Part shown: positions 19,536 through 34,170 of the stretch, one piece after another
Layout: the number at the start of each line of letters is the position of its first letter
Numbering within the stretch: position 1 is the first letter of the stretch
NCBI GenBank assembly: GCA_012295275.1
Contig: CM022679.1
Location: forward strand, 4,255,879-4,290,878
DNA length: 35,000 nucleotides
Direction of reading: 5' to 3'
DNA from: Chrysomallon squamiferum
Taxonomy: Eukaryota; Mollusca; Gastropoda; Neomphalida; Peltospiridae
Notes under the pieces: model-generated
Database searches by the model: none
Seen by the model: only the letters and a program-made list of their open reading frames with translations
Told to the model about the DNA's origin: nothing
Translations under genes and position numbers: made by a program

Positions 19536-20790
19536 AACACAATTCCAGCTTTCCCCATTTTACTACTTATTTTTTTTTTTTTTTCTTTTTTTTGTTTTTT
19601 TTTTCTTTTTTTAACTTTTCTATTTCTAATTAAATTACACTTACTGAATTCTCGCGTGCATTTACTTTTTGTCGCCTGCAGAAACTTTTCCTATAATGGA
19701 AAATTATTCTGTTTTTACCTTTTCTCTGATTTTTTTTTTTTTCCTTGTTAAGAAATACTAATTTAAGCCATGAAAAAAAAAAAGGCTAATGGCGGCAGTC
19801 GCTGAATTCAGGAGTCTCAGCACTTTGCTGTTTTGAATGGAGCTCACTTTCAGGTTTATTTTTCTTAAAGGTTTTCTGATGTTACGTATAAACAGGCTGG
19901 TATATAATACCATTTTTTTTTATTAACGTTAAAAATAACTTATCGATCATTAAGTTAGGTATAAAATAATTAATCGTACAAGCTTGAAAACAGATGAACA
20001 CAAAACATATTCATCTTTCTGAAATTTCGTTAGTATATTAAAAACGGCGGATAACTGTTATTAAAAGCGCCTTAAAGAAAACAGAAGAAAAAGATTTAGA
20101 ATAAAAAAAAAAGAAGTAATAATGTCTTTATTAATTCCATTTTTATGTTGGAAATATTATGGTAACCAAAGAAAAAAAGAAATAGAAAATGAAATATACT
20201 TTCAAGGATGGCGTTTTGGTTAGTCTGCATTTTATTTATTTTTAATTTAATTTTTTTTCATTTTCGAGGAGTTTTGCTGATGTTAAGATTTTGCGCATAC
20301 TTCTTAGATTACACTGAGCACAAAAAGAAACACACATATGTGACTGATATAGATACACGTTCAGTACAATGTATCTTTGAATGTATGCATGTATGCAGCA
20401 CGTAAGTACCTATAAATGTACGTATGTATGTGTGAATAACTTTACATGACAATGAATGTGTATGTATGTGTGTGAATGCGAAGACGTATCAGGAACCATA
20501 ATACTCTATTAGTTAGAGTCTTTACAATAAGCAAACATATGAAAACATCAAAACAAGAAAAGTGGGTTTAGAAAACTGTTTGTTTGACTCTGATTTCGAG
20601 TCCTGTGACCTGTGGTTGATGTCAGTGCCTGGTTTTTTGTTAATCTTCTTTCCTCTGCAAGAACGTCGTGATCTGAGTTCATCTCTGTGTTTACAAAACT
20701 GTCTCTGTTTGACTAAAGCCTTAGATTGAATCTTGAGACTCAGACGAAACTGAATGAGTTTTCAATCCGATTTTAATTTCTTTTTCTTTA
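19536..20790. other. T-rich tracts and unique DNA, no gene recognised
   Basis: T-rich low-complexity DNA at 19568-19620 and 19727-19745; A run at 19770-19783. The rest is unique AT-rich sequence. Short open frames are low-complexity. Confidence 0.5.
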
Positions 20791-20794
20791 TCAT

Positions 20795-20883
20795 TCGTCT
20801 TCTTCCTCTTTCTTCTTCTTCTTCTTCTTCTTCTTTTCTTCTTATTTCTGTTTCTATTATTATCATCATCATCATCATCATTA
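20795..20883. repeat. (TTC)n and (ATC)n microsatellites
   Basis: TTC units at about 20805-20836 and ATC/ATT units at about 20853-20881. Confidence 0.92.
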
Positions 20884-21457
20884 AAGACATCATCATTTTG
20901 ATGTCGTTAATACTATTCGTTTTTTCCGTTCTTTTATTTTCTTGTTACATTTCCCCCCTCTCTTCTTTATTTAATCTGTTCCCCTTTATATCTCTCTGTC
21001 TCTAACCCATTTCTCTCTTCAAATATTAATTATTGGCTTTATTCAAATTGTCTTTTAAATTTGACATAAATAGCTTTGTGTATGTAAACTTGTATGAGGG
21101 TAGATAATTACTCTGTATGGTAATTAGGTAGAATGTTAATATGTACTTCGTGTAGCACTACATTCGTTTTTGCTTTACGCAGTATTAACTCAAATCTAGT
21201 AAGTTTCACTACTTCAGCCAGCGCTCTCGTTAAAGCACGCCTCACTTGTTCCAACGTAACGACAGCCTAATATCAACATCGGAGCTGTTTAACCATAAAC
21301 AAATCTGACATCCAATACCTTCCTTATTATCCCAATTCCTTCTTATTAACACCGCGCATTAAATACCAGCCGAACGCAGACTGTTCGAGCGAAATTGCAT
21401 TGATCAATCACATTGCACGGTCTTTTCTAACTCTTCCGATAAGTACCAATGAAAACC
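20884..21457. other. Unique DNA, nothing recognised
   Basis: AT-rich to about 21180, then a more balanced unique segment with scattered CG to 21430. No coding or repeat identity assigned. Confidence 0.45.
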
Positions 21458-21521
21458 AAAAAAAAAAAAAAAAAAAGAAAAAAAGAAGAAGAAGAAGAAG
21501 AAGAAGAAGAAGAAGAAGAAG
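21458..21521. repeat. Poly-A plus (GAA)n microsatellite
   Basis: An A run of about 18, then GAA/AAGAA units for about 40 bases. Confidence 0.96.
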
Positions 21522-22010
21522 CCATGCCTTGTGGCCATGCGCACATTGCACATGTATATGAGCAAAAAGGGATCAATATTCTAATAACAGGCACTGTCAA
21601 TCTTAACCGGAACCTTTTAAGATGTAGAATAGTGGGTAAATCAGCGTAAATAGGTTGTCCAGATTCGGCCAAAATGACGGTGATTTGGCCGCCAGTGATG
21701 GATAGACGGAGACACAAGAATGTCGAGATATGCTAGTCCAATTAAAGCCAAATCGATTACAGCTCACTAAGCACTATTGTTATAAACAGCAGACACGGTT
21801 AGGCGATGCTGGCGATACATTGTAATAAGGAAATAATTAAAACGGTTATTGGGAATTGGCCTCCGTGCTTTCTTTTGAGTGACACATCGCCGGCAAATTC
21901 GTTTGCTTAATAACGAGGTATCAGGCCATGACTTATTTTGACCATAACTACACTTTTATTTTGTTACTTAAAATGAAATCATTTGCTGTCATGTTTATCA
22001 TCCTGTCTCT
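21522..22010. other. Balanced-composition unique segment
   Basis: Non-repetitive, with more G, C and CG than its neighbours (for example CACATCGCCGG near 21884) and homeodomain-like AATTA cores (CCAATTAAAG at about 21737, AATAATTAAAA at about 21832). It looks like a candidate conserved non-coding element, but nothing in one sequence can prove that. No splice-bounded open frame was found. Confidence 0.3.
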
Positions 22011-22011
22011 C

Positions 22012-22025
22012 GTTTTTTTTTTTTT

Positions 22026-22119
<94 letters not shown>
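22012..22119. repeat. Poly-T plus (TC)n microsatellite
   Basis: A T run followed by a pure TC array of 90 bases (22030-22119). Confidence 0.98.
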
Positions 22120-23640
<1,521 letters not shown>

Positions 23641-23644
23641 CATT

Positions 23645-23658
23645 GTATGTATATATAT

Positions 23659-23695
<37 letters not shown>

Positions 23696-23745
23696 CATAC
23701 GTACATAGTAAATACATAAGTATGTATACACACATACATACTTCA
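23645..23745. repeat. (AT)n and (ATAC)n microsatellite
   Basis: TATATATATATACATACATA, then a pure AT block at about 23668-23692, then CATAC units. Confidence 0.93.
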
Positions 23746-24021
23746 AAGATACAGTCGGTATCTTGAAGTATACGGGTTTTATTATCGCTGCCTTATCTTA
23801 TAGATCTGCTGGCAGGGAATCTGTGATCGATTGTGAAATACGACTATCCTTAATATCGATGACGTGTTTGTAATACAGCACTAAACTTAGTGAACTTGTG
23901 CAGTAATAACAGTCTGCCGCATCGTATTGCGTATCGGTCTGTTTGTATGTCTGCCTGTATTTCTTTTTTCTTTCTTTTTATATTTCCAAGTATCTACGTG
24001 TCAGTTTATTATATATTTCCA

Positions 24022-24057
<36 letters not shown>

Positions 24058-25470
24058 TATTCATTCATTCACGTATCCATGTTTATGCATATCTGTATTT
24101 GTTTCTGTTCATCTTTCTATCCTCCTATTTATTTGTTCCTATCTACCCCTAAACCTGTGTGTCTTTTTCCATATTATCTGTCTGATCGTATAGGTTTGAA
24201 TTCATCTTTTTTTTTTCATTCTTTTTTTATCTTTCTATTTGTCTGTTCATGTTTGAATTCATCTTTTTGTTCATTTTATCTTTTCTTTTCCTCTTCTTTT
24301 TTTTTTTTTTTTTTTCTCATATATAATAACAAAAATATTTTCGTATTAGTTAATCGATAGATCGAAAACCAGATTATTGCGTGCTTGGAGAAAATTAATA
24401 ACACAATCTAACGAGGAAGGAAGTGGTTTTTGACTTGAGTAAACTAAAGATAGTTAATATGTTAAAAGATGCAGTAATACGTAGAGAATTAGCATCAGAA
24501 GCTTTATACATTCTACAATAGCCGTTCTGAAAACGTATTTGTGTAGTTATTAGGTTTCGATCTTTGATAACTCTGCCCGTGGTATTAGTTTATTACAGCG
24601 ACAAGGTATTTTTGTGTTTTGTTTAGAGACAAAGGTTCTGTGCGTGTGTTGAAATACAATAATACAAAGAAAACAATAAGTGGATTGGAAGAAAAAACGA
24701 ATGAAAAGAAACCAAGGTAACAAATAAAGAAATAATGTAGATATAACAAAAAAAAAAAGCGAAGAAAAAATTAAAGCGAAATAAATTAGCAAAAAAAAAT
24801 TAATAAAATAATAATAATAATAAAAATATAACAAAAGGATAAAAAAGTAGGAAAGGACAAATAGAACATTGAAATGTATAAATGACAAACAGAAAATAAA
24901 AGATGAATGAATGAAAATGAGTAAGTGAGCAAAAGAAGAAAAAAAAAAATTAAGTAAAACAGGAAAATTCAAAGAAGTGATGAAAAAATGTAGGAAAAAA
25001 ATAAAATCAGAAAAAAAAAAAAAATAAAGAACTTTCAAAGTTCATTCTCCTTAGAACTGTATCTTCCAACCATCTCAGACTAAAAGCTAAGGACATTACT
25101 TGAGAAATAACGAAATTTTCACAAAATAAGCCATGAAGAAATCCTACAAGGATGAAAAGGGTATTGTCAGGCCAGCGACATCTCCAACAAATACAAATTA
25201 ATCTCCCTGTGTCGTCCTAACGTATCACATATTGATATAATCAGCCAAATGCACTTGACATTCGTGTAAGATCGATGTTTAAACTGATAATTATACCGTC
25301 CAACAATTATCCATTGCCAAGGAAGATTTAAAGATTCCTCGCCACTCCATCAAAGCAAGCGAGTTCGCGAGGAATGAAGATACTGGAATTAAACCTCATT
25401 TTCTGTACATCACTAATAGGATTTAGCATTTCTAGAAGTATCTGGGTGTAAAAAGAAAAGAAAAAAGACG
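23746..25470. other. AT-rich flank with low-complexity tracts
   Basis: (AT)n at about 24017-24060, T-rich DNA at 24200-24320 and A-rich DNA at 24680-25030. Long frames here (for example on the minus strand at 24550-25038) are translations of low-complexity DNA rich in Phe, Leu and Ser. Confidence 0.55.
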
Positions 25471-25508
25471 AAGAAGAAAAAAAAAAAAAAAAAAAAGAGA
25501 GAGAGATA
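25471..25508. repeat. Poly-A plus short (GA)n
   Basis: A run of about 20 bordered by GAAGAA and GAGAGAGA. Confidence 0.92.
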
Positions 25509-25902
25509 ACTTGGACTGTTCGACGAGTTTTCGTTCTTAAAGCCGGAGATTCTTCATGGCCTCTGTTGCCAGCAATTTGCGATGGTTTTGTCATTGGATT
25601 TCTTTTGTGTGTTCTTGTGGTCTTCTTTCGCTTAATCAAATTGTGACAGTTACTACAGAGTAACTGCATTACAGTTCGATTGTTTCGTTTTAGTATTACT
25701 CGAAGAATATTGATGCGACGATGGTTTCTTATGGATTTCGGGAAAACGCGGAATGGAAATTCAGAACACTTTAATGAACGATATGTCATCGCGCCCCGGT
25801 AGATACTTAACGAGAAGACAGAGTGAGAAATATAAAAAACAAATTTAATTAATTAAAAAAAGAGAAAGAAACGAGACATCGTAATGACTGCGCATTTAGT
25901 TT

Positions 25903-26037
25903 AATGATTATTACAGAGCAATTCAGAGAATTGAGAAAATAAATCTCGGATTGTATTTGTTTTGCTTTTTTTACTCTGAGAGCTGACAGTGTTTTCACAC
26001 TGAAATACAATGCTGCTGTTTGTTTAGGAAATTTAAT
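25903..26037 (+). repeat. Dispersed element copy 1 with trinucleotide tail
   Basis: 135 bases that recur in reverse orientation at 33952-34073. Shared blocks include AATGATTATTACAGAGCAAT, GAATTGAGAAAATAAATCTC, GATTGTATTTGTT, GTGTTTTCACA and CTGCTGTTTGTTTAGGAAAT. Both copies run into a (TAG/TAA)n array immediately after GAAATTTAATA, so the trinucleotide array behaves as the element's tail. The copies differ by a few substitutions and a deletion of about 12 bases. CAATTC AGA GAATTG inside is a small palindrome. A retroposon 3' end or a microsatellite-carrying mobile element is likely. Confidence 0.85.
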
Positions 26038-26053
26038 AGTAGTAGTAGTAGTA

Positions 26054-26119
<66 letters not shown>

Positions 26120-26120
26120 T
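26038..26120. repeat. (TAG)n(TAA)n array, tail of dispersed element copy 1
   Basis: TAG units followed by about 23 TAA units. Confidence 0.97.
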
Positions 26121-26177
26121 AAAGAAAAAGAAAAAGGAAGAAAAAACAAACAAAAACAGGAATAATAATCAGAGTGC

Positions 26178-26216
26178 CAACAACAACAACAACAACAATA
26201 ATAATAATAATAATAA

Positions 26217-26264
<48 letters not shown>

Positions 26265-26304
26265 AAGTAGCAGAAGTAGCAGTAATGATAGTAATAATAG
26301 TAGG
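26178..26304. repeat. Compound (AAC)n(AAT)n(AGT)n microsatellite
   Basis: Blocks of CAA, TAA and TAG units, then decayed AGT/AGC variants. The long frames of poly-Asn and poly-Ser here are artefacts. Confidence 0.97.
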
Positions 26305-28249
26305 AATGAATGTAAACATGATAGAACAACTATGGTCATGGTGATTATGATCGTAAATAATAACACACCATTGTCATTAACATAGATTTAAACGCTAATT
26401 CATTATAGTTCCTTGAAATAAATATAAACACACAGTACATCAGCTAGGCTGTTAGCTGAAAAAAAATGAACTGCTAGAAGATTAATGTCCAGTGACAGTG
26501 ACAGGATGCAGTGACAGTCATCTCAACCAATACATTTTTAGAAAGATGCGGATATCAGCAGGCGATCTCTGTCCTTACGAACCATTTAGTTTTATGTGTT
26601 GTCGAGCTCAACGACTCAGATAATGATCTGAAAACTGTTTTGACACACAGTCGTTATGGCGTTATAAACAAATATTTATTTAAAGATACATCAAAATTAC
26701 TAACGGTTAGAAAGTGTCAGACTTAACAGTGGGTGACTGATATAAATAGAAATAGGCTGTATTCATTCCATCGGCTTTGACTGTTACAGGCATTTATCAC
26801 AGCGGCTTGCTCTGGTTAATTATTATCTCGCTTACTCAGTCATTCCACGTGCTAAACGTAACATTTAGTAACAAGGGGACGTTCACTTTAACTTCTCTTA
26901 GATTGATAAGCATTTGTAATAGCCAAACGTAAACCACTTATAATCAACTGCTGGAACGAGAAAAAAGAATCTGATCTTGTAATCTAACTAGTCGTTCATG
27001 AATAATTACCATGACATAGTTAATCAGTGACGCATAAATGAGTGTTCAAAAAGAACAAACGCAAATCAGATCAACTCATCGTGGCATAACTTTTATAGTC
27101 AAATCCTTTTTCTTTTTTCATCCGTCATTTTCACCCTCCTTTTCAAATAAACAGGAATTTTTGCTAACTGTTAACATTTATTTATTAAACTCTGGATTTT
27201 ATTTTTATCAGCAGTGCATTTGTTTTCTTCTCCTTTTATTTAAAAGAAATACAAATAATAATACTAAAACAAATTATAATGTTCAGTTCGTTTACTACTT
27301 CATTATTAATATAATTATCATTAAATTTAGTTCCGTAATCTTAAAGACCACTGAACAGTGCAGTATGTCCTTGTTTTAACGTAAATCAGTTTCAGAGCTG
27401 ATAAAAATGTGATCCAAGACCAGCGTTTGAGTTGCCCACTTCACGCTGGACAGATGGCATAGATGGAATGAGTCACATCACAAACACTTGTGTATGATTT
27501 TTTAATGATAAAAGTTGTGAATTTTTTTAGAATATATATATATTTGAACATTCAAAGTATAATTCTACAGGTTCACCACAGTCTTTTGACAAAATGCAAT
27601 TTAGAACACAGATATCGGTCATGATATAAGGACCTGGAAGTAAAAAAAAATCACACAGTATTAAAAATATCAGTATTATAATGTTAAAAAATGTGAACAT
27701 TATTATTTTAAAATATTTGCGATTAAACAGATTTCCGGCATCTAATTGTCCATTAAATCGAAGATGTTCGCCATAAACAGACTGAATTACTTATTTTGTA
27801 TGGACTCATGACCTATAGACATTTTGCTCCGTCGGAATTTTTTTGTTTGTGTGTTGACAGTAAACTGTTTTTCTTCAATAGCGCAAATTAATATTTACAG
27901 ACAGGGAGCAAAATAATTAATTGTAAGGATTCTAAAATAATATTTAGGGGCACTTTTTGTTTAACAATATATATTTCCCCTAATATTAGAATAGCATCGG
28001 ATCAGTATACAGTTCATTATATTTTTTTTACATTTTATTCATTTAAAACTCATTTATTGGAGATAATTTTTTGTGTAGTAGCTCGTTTAAACTTGGTGAG
28101 ATGTAGTTTAATAAACAGGATTTGGACAGAGCTTTTACAACAATTAAATCCCATTCTAGAGAGCGGATTTCACGGTTTTTTTTTTTAGGCCTAAAATATC
28201 AAGTTATTAAGTACCTTTTGATGTTAACTTTTCTCTGTTGTATTTGCAG
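26305..28249. other. Unique AT-rich DNA, no gene recognised
   Basis: A non-repetitive plus-strand frame of 71 codons at 26511-26726 has no motif I know. The rest is AT-rich with few simple repeats, making it the longest microsatellite-poor stretch of the window. Confidence 0.45.
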
Positions 28250-28415
28250 GTGACACCAAACGTTTAGAACGCAGGAAATAGCAAAGAACCCGCATCGAAC
28301 ATAGCGCTTGGGAACCCAGAAGTGTTATCATGGGAACACTGCAAAGTATTCAGAAGACATGATCGCGTTGTGAAACTATGATAAAGTTTATGAAATAAAT
28401 ATTTATTATTTACAT
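28250..28415 (+). other. Possible 3'-terminal exon with polyadenylation signal
   Basis: A strong acceptor (TTTTCTCTGTTGTATTTGCAG) ends at 28249. If the preceding exon ends after one base of a codon, the frame reads (G)DTKRLERRK and stops with TAG at 28279-28281. AATAAA follows at 28394-28399. Together these look like the last exon of a plus-strand gene or long non-coding RNA. No upstream coding exon was recognised in the window, so this stays tentative. Confidence 0.3.
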
Positions 28416-28545
28416 GAAATATTTTCTTTTCATAATTCGTCATTTAAACCAATGTGTTTTGTATATTTGTCAACAGATCGAGGTAATTTATAACGATAGT
28501 TCACATATACTTAAAATAACAGGATGAATAAACATTTAGGTAAAA

Positions 28546-28840
28546 TTTCGATAAATATGCTCTTCTAAGAAATGACTATATCATTGCCGCTGCCTTCAAA
28601 CTGAAAGTCGTGAAATGTGATATGGCGTCCAACACAGTAATGAATTATTATTATCATCTTGTTTCTCCTCTGTTTTCACTTCGTGACTGCATGCATTTTA
28701 ATGACGATTGTTTGACATTCTTCGACTACGACTTGACGTTTGTGGGAATACACAACGCTTCTAAAACCATGAACTTTTTTCTGCCGATGACACTGAAATA
28801 CCATCTGCTATTAAGCCGAATCCCCAAAAACGTAATGTAA
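28546..28840 (+). CDS. Unrecognised open frame of about 97 codons
   Basis: I do not recognise this frame. It is open from just after a TAA (about 28543) to a TAA at 28840. It includes NDYIIAAAFKLKVVKCDMAS, LFSLRDCMHFNDDCLTFFDY and LPMTLKYHLLLSRIPKNVM. It is not built from simple repeats, has balanced amino-acid use and an internal ATG at 28622. No splice acceptor is convincing at its start, and no domain is known to me. It could be a small gene, an exon or chance. Its neighbour upstream is the possible terminal exon ending near 28400; a GATA-type microsatellite begins just downstream. Confidence 0.2.
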
Positions 28841-28883
28841 AAAATTTTGCCTCAAAGGATCGGTTTAATTACCTGTTTTTATT

Positions 28884-28930
28884 ATCTATCTACCTGTCTG
28901 TCTGTCTGTCTGTCTCTCTGTCTCTCTGTC

Positions 28931-28973
<43 letters not shown>

Positions 28974-28992
28974 GCCTATCTATCTATCTATT
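28884..28992. repeat. (CTGT)n(CTCT)n(CTAT)n compound microsatellite
   Basis: CTGT units, GTCTCT units, then about 14 CTAT units with one CTGC interruption. Confidence 0.97.
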
Positions 28993-29455
28993 TTATTTTA
29001 TTTTGTCAATACTGTTAATTTTTTTTTATTTTATTTTATTCATTTATTTTAATTCTTTTATATTTTATTATTATCTTCTTTTTTTTTTTTTTACTGTTTA
29101 TTTATTTTTTGGTATATATATATTTTTTTATTATATTTTTTTTTCTTTTTTTTTTTTTATTTTATTTTTTATTTATTTTTTTTTATTATTTTTTTTTTTT
29201 GGAGGGGTGAGTATTATTTACAAGAAAATTTATAAAGTTCCAATACTCTTGATCCAGCAGTCATCTATTATCAAATTCGGTTACCTCCCCTGCACTCATG
29301 AGTTTGCAAAACAAAGTAGTTGGAAAAAAAAAAAAAATAACAATAAGAATAAGATAAAATAAAACAAAAAAGAAAAGAAAGAAAGAAAGAAAAAGAAAAT
29401 AAGAATTAAAAAAAAAAAAAAAAAAAAAAAAAATAAAAAAAAACCCAAAGAATTA
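28993..29455. repeat. Long T-rich then A-rich low-complexity region
   Basis: T and TTTTA-rich to 29200, a short unique piece (29201-29320), then A-rich with an A run at 29408-29432. The two halves are roughly complementary in composition. Confidence 0.85.
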
Positions 29456-31064
<1,609 letters not shown>

Positions 31065-31065
31065 T

Positions 31066-31210
31066 AGAAAGAAGAAGAAGAAAATGAAGACTAAGAAGAA
31101 GAAAAACAAGAAGGAGAAGAAAAGAACAAAAAGAAGAAGAAGAAGAAGAAGAAGAAGAAGAAGAAGAAGAAAAGAAGAAAAAGAAGACGAAGAAGAAAAA
31201 GACAACAAAA
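31066..31210. repeat. (GAA)n microsatellite, imperfect
   Basis: GAAGAA units, purest at about 31130-31170, with AAAAC and GAC interruptions. Confidence 0.95.
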
Positions 31211-31630
31211 AAATCCCATATAGTACGTTTTTAAGAAGAATTTTGAAAAAACTTTCCTTCATTTCTGTCGAGGTCCACTTTCTCGTTAAGAAACATTCTT
31301 GACGGCACACTCTGAATATTTTCATATTTTCATGGAGCTTCGTTTTTCTTATTAGTTAATGTATATATGTGTGTGTATGTTTGTGTGTGTGGTATATGTT
31401 TTTTTATTTCAGTCCTAGCTAACGCCTTCACAAACAGGTCAGTAAAAAGACTTGCGAAGTGCTATGAAAACTGAGTAATCAGCTGAACCGACAGGACGAG
31501 ATAATTCTCGAAAACGTACTCAAAATCAAACTCAAAATCAAAAACGCAGGTGTTGACTGTGAGCTAATTTCCCGTTCTGGCAAAACGAGAGATGCTTTAT
31601 TAGCATGCTCAACATACCCTGTTGATTGTT

Positions 31631-31663
31631 TCACCTGTCAGAGATAACTGTCGTGACAGGTGA
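31631..31663. promoter_or_regulatory. Perfect 10-bp inverted repeat holding paired TGACAG / CAGGTG motifs
   Basis: TCACCTGTCA at 31631-31640 and its exact complement TGACAGGTGA at 31654-31663, with a 13-base spacer. Each arm contains a CAGGTG E-box and a TGACAG core of the kind bound by MEIS/TGIF homeodomain proteins. A regulatory role is an inference. Confidence 0.4.
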
Positions 31664-32670
31664 GGGAAACTTACAAACACCTCTCTGTTGTTGTTACTGG
31701 AATATTACACCTAGCATCGCGTCTACTGAATAGTTTGATTACCGTAGTACGTCAAACACTCGCCAAGATGGTCATACGGTTAAACCTTCGGACCGAAGAC
31801 TCTCAGACACAGGGAACGCATCTCAGTACCGACAGGTACAAGATTTTGGAAAGAGATAACATCACTACACATTTTCTTCTTTCTATGTAAATCGTTAATA
31901 TACAAGTATTAAAATTGGGGTAAATAACACAGCTTTGTGAATTTATTTCATTACAAGCATGATCTGATCTTTTAACTGGATACAAGCATGTTTCAAGATG
32001 GTTAATTGGGTGGGTGTAAAACACTGAGTATTTGTCAGCTAGATTAAACTGTCATTTTTCAACAAACTTATACTGTGATATAAAATAATTTGAAAACAGA
32101 AACAATATGAGTTATTAATGCAAGTCAGTAAGAAATGAATTATTTAACAAAAGCATTAAATAAGTCAATATTCATTTAATATTGCTTTTATATAGTGAGG
32201 CATTAAAAGGTGTCTGATAATTTATATCTATTAGCGTCCTGACATCGATATGCCTTTCCAAAAAGTTAAATTCGGCCTCGTTCACAGAAAAACCTCAGTT
32301 CACGTAAATGTAATACGTGAACATGTCACGATATTCTTCAATTCCGTCTTCTACTTTTTTTTAAAACTTTTTTGGGGTTTTATCTCGTCTGACCAAGTAA
32401 GCTATAAATAATATTTGTTATCTAATACTAATCTACACCTCGAACGTGCTGACATATTTTAAGTTAATTTTAGGTTTCCGGGTTCTAAGTGGCATCATTT
32501 TACGTGAAAGATCTTGCGATGTTTTCAGACACACGTAATATCAGTGTGAAAATTTCTCTGATTAAATACAGTCTACGACGTTCGTATTGAAAAAGCTGAA
32601 ATGAGTTTAAATAATACAGATGTTACAAACGACCTATATTTTATTATAATCTAACTTTGAGTGTGGTTTC
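31664..32670. other. Unique DNA, no gene recognised
   Basis: A 76-codon frame at 31660-31890 is non-repetitive but has no recognised motif and starts at a GTG. The rest is AT-rich unique sequence. Confidence 0.45.
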
Positions 32671-32677
32671 TGTAGTT

Positions 32678-33180
32678 TGTTTTTTTTTTTTTTTTTTTTT
32701 TTTAATTTAAAATTTCAACAAAGAAAAAATGTTGCTAGTATTAACTTTTCAAAGCACCTCTGAAGAAGTCTGTCACTGATCCTGCTTATAAAAAAATAAA
32801 ATATGTCAAATATTGCCGAACTGATATCGGCAAACAGAAATTAAAATAAAACAAAAAAGATAGTTCTAGTTACGTTACTGAGAAACACAAATCAGTCAAA
32901 TACTGCTCATGTTCAGAAATTAAGTCGGCAAACTGAAATTAAATAAAAAAAAAAAAATAAAAATAATAAAAAATAATAAAATAAAATAAAAGAAAAAGAA
33001 AAGGAAAAAAAAAAGTATGACTAATTGAGGCAGGAGGAAATAGGAAGGTAATATAAAGGCCACTAAATCAGTCAGTGGGTGGTATGGAAATAACTTTGCA
33101 TTTTATTGTTAGAAACAAAAAAAAAAATAAAAAAAATAAAATAAAATAAGAAATAAAAACAAACAAACAACAAAAAATAG
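32678..33180. repeat. Poly-T run and A-rich (AAAT)-type low-complexity DNA
   Basis: T run at 32680-32703; A-rich AAATAAAAT sequence at 32940-33015 and 33115-33178. Confidence 0.85.
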
Positions 33181-33660
33181 GTAAAGCTATTTCGCCATAT
33201 GTAATTAATAACGACAATGTTGAATACCCTGATTTTAGATCGAATACAAAAAAACAAAAAAAAAAAAATAATTTTTTTTTTCTTTTTTCATTTACTTATT
33301 ATTTCTTGTTTTCTTTCTTCTGTCGCTTTATCTTCATTTTTATTATTTTTTTCTTTCTTTCTTTCTTTTTGCATTCTTCACAAACTTGTAACTTTATCAG
33401 AACAACGCGGAACAAGAACGTTCTTTTTTTAATTAATCTATTTTTAATTTATGTCTTTCCGTTTTGTTTTCTGATTGCGTTTTATCAGACGCTCGTTCCA
33501 AATTAAAACGCAAAATGAACAACAGCAGCTGCAGTCCTGGAGAGAATGTTTTATACAGGATTAGGTTTCACCAGACAAACATGTACACCGGGTTATCTCC
33601 CACTCGTGTTCACGTGACTAACATACACATAACAGCGAGATTTACACGGAACGCACGTCA
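33181..33660. other. T-rich and unique DNA, nothing recognised
   Basis: Low-complexity A/T at 33245-33290 and TTTC units at 33340-33370; unique sequence with scattered CG at 33400-33660. Confidence 0.45.
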
Positions 33661-33692
33661 TAATAAATAAATAAATAAATAAATAAATAAAA
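33661..33692. repeat. (AAAT)n microsatellite
   Basis: Seven to eight AAAT units. Confidence 0.95.
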
Positions 33693-33776
33693 CTCGTTCT
33701 CAGATTAAGTTTCCTCAAAAGAGAGATATAGATGTGGTAATTGTTTTATACGGATATACGTTAATAAACATGCACG

Positions 33777-33777
<1 letters not shown>

Positions 33778-33818
<41 letters not shown>
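33778..33818. repeat. (AC)n microsatellite
   Basis: Pure AC run of about 40 bases. Confidence 0.98.
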
Positions 33819-33821
<3 letters not shown>

Positions 33822-33865
33822 TACAAAGAAAATCATTCTTAATGCGACGAATATAAAAGCAAGTT

Positions 33866-33900
33866 ATTTATTATTATTGTTGTTACTGTTATTATTATTA

Positions 33901-33953
<53 letters not shown>
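33866..33953. repeat. (ATT)n array, tail of dispersed element copy 2
   Basis: ATT/TTG units becoming pure ATT up to the element border at about 33952. Confidence 0.96.
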
Positions 33954-33955
<2 letters not shown>

Positions 33956-34073
33956 ATTTCCTAAACAAACAGCAGTATTTTATTTCACTGTGAAAACACC
34001 GTCAGCTAAAAAACAACAAATACAATCAGAGATTTATTTTCTCAATTCTCTGAATTGCTCTGTAATAATCATT
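33952..34073 (-). repeat. Dispersed element copy 2
   Basis: The reverse complement of this 122-base segment matches 25903-26037 along its length with a few substitutions and one gap of about 12 bases. It likewise ends in GAAATTTAATAATAATAAT, continuing into the trinucleotide array. On its other side is a second trinucleotide array (34071-34170), so this copy has microsatellites on both flanks. Confidence 0.85.
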
Positions 34074-34170
34074 ATTGTTGTTGTTGTTTTATTATTATTA
34101 TTATTGTTGTTGTTGTGGTGGTGGTGGTGGTGGTGGTTGTTGTGGTGGTGGTTATTATTATTAGTAGTAT
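34071..34170. repeat. (TTG)n(TTA)n(GTG)n compound microsatellite
   Basis: TTG, ATT, TTG, then GTG/GGT units and TTA/TAG units. Confidence 0.96.

Noticed and set aside
25328-25789. 153-codon minus-strand frame starting MTYRSLKCSEF
   Set aside because: Its middle is a translation of a poly-A/GAA tract (Phe/Ser run). The remaining parts show no motif, and no upstream or downstream gene signals were found.
26020-26385. Poly-Asn/poly-Ser protein as a prion-like domain gene
   Set aside because: It is the translation of AAT and AGT microsatellites attached to the dispersed element, with all other frames equally open.
31660-31890. 76-codon plus-strand frame as a gene
   Set aside because: GTG start, no motif, and no promoter or splice signal in the right place; treated as chance.
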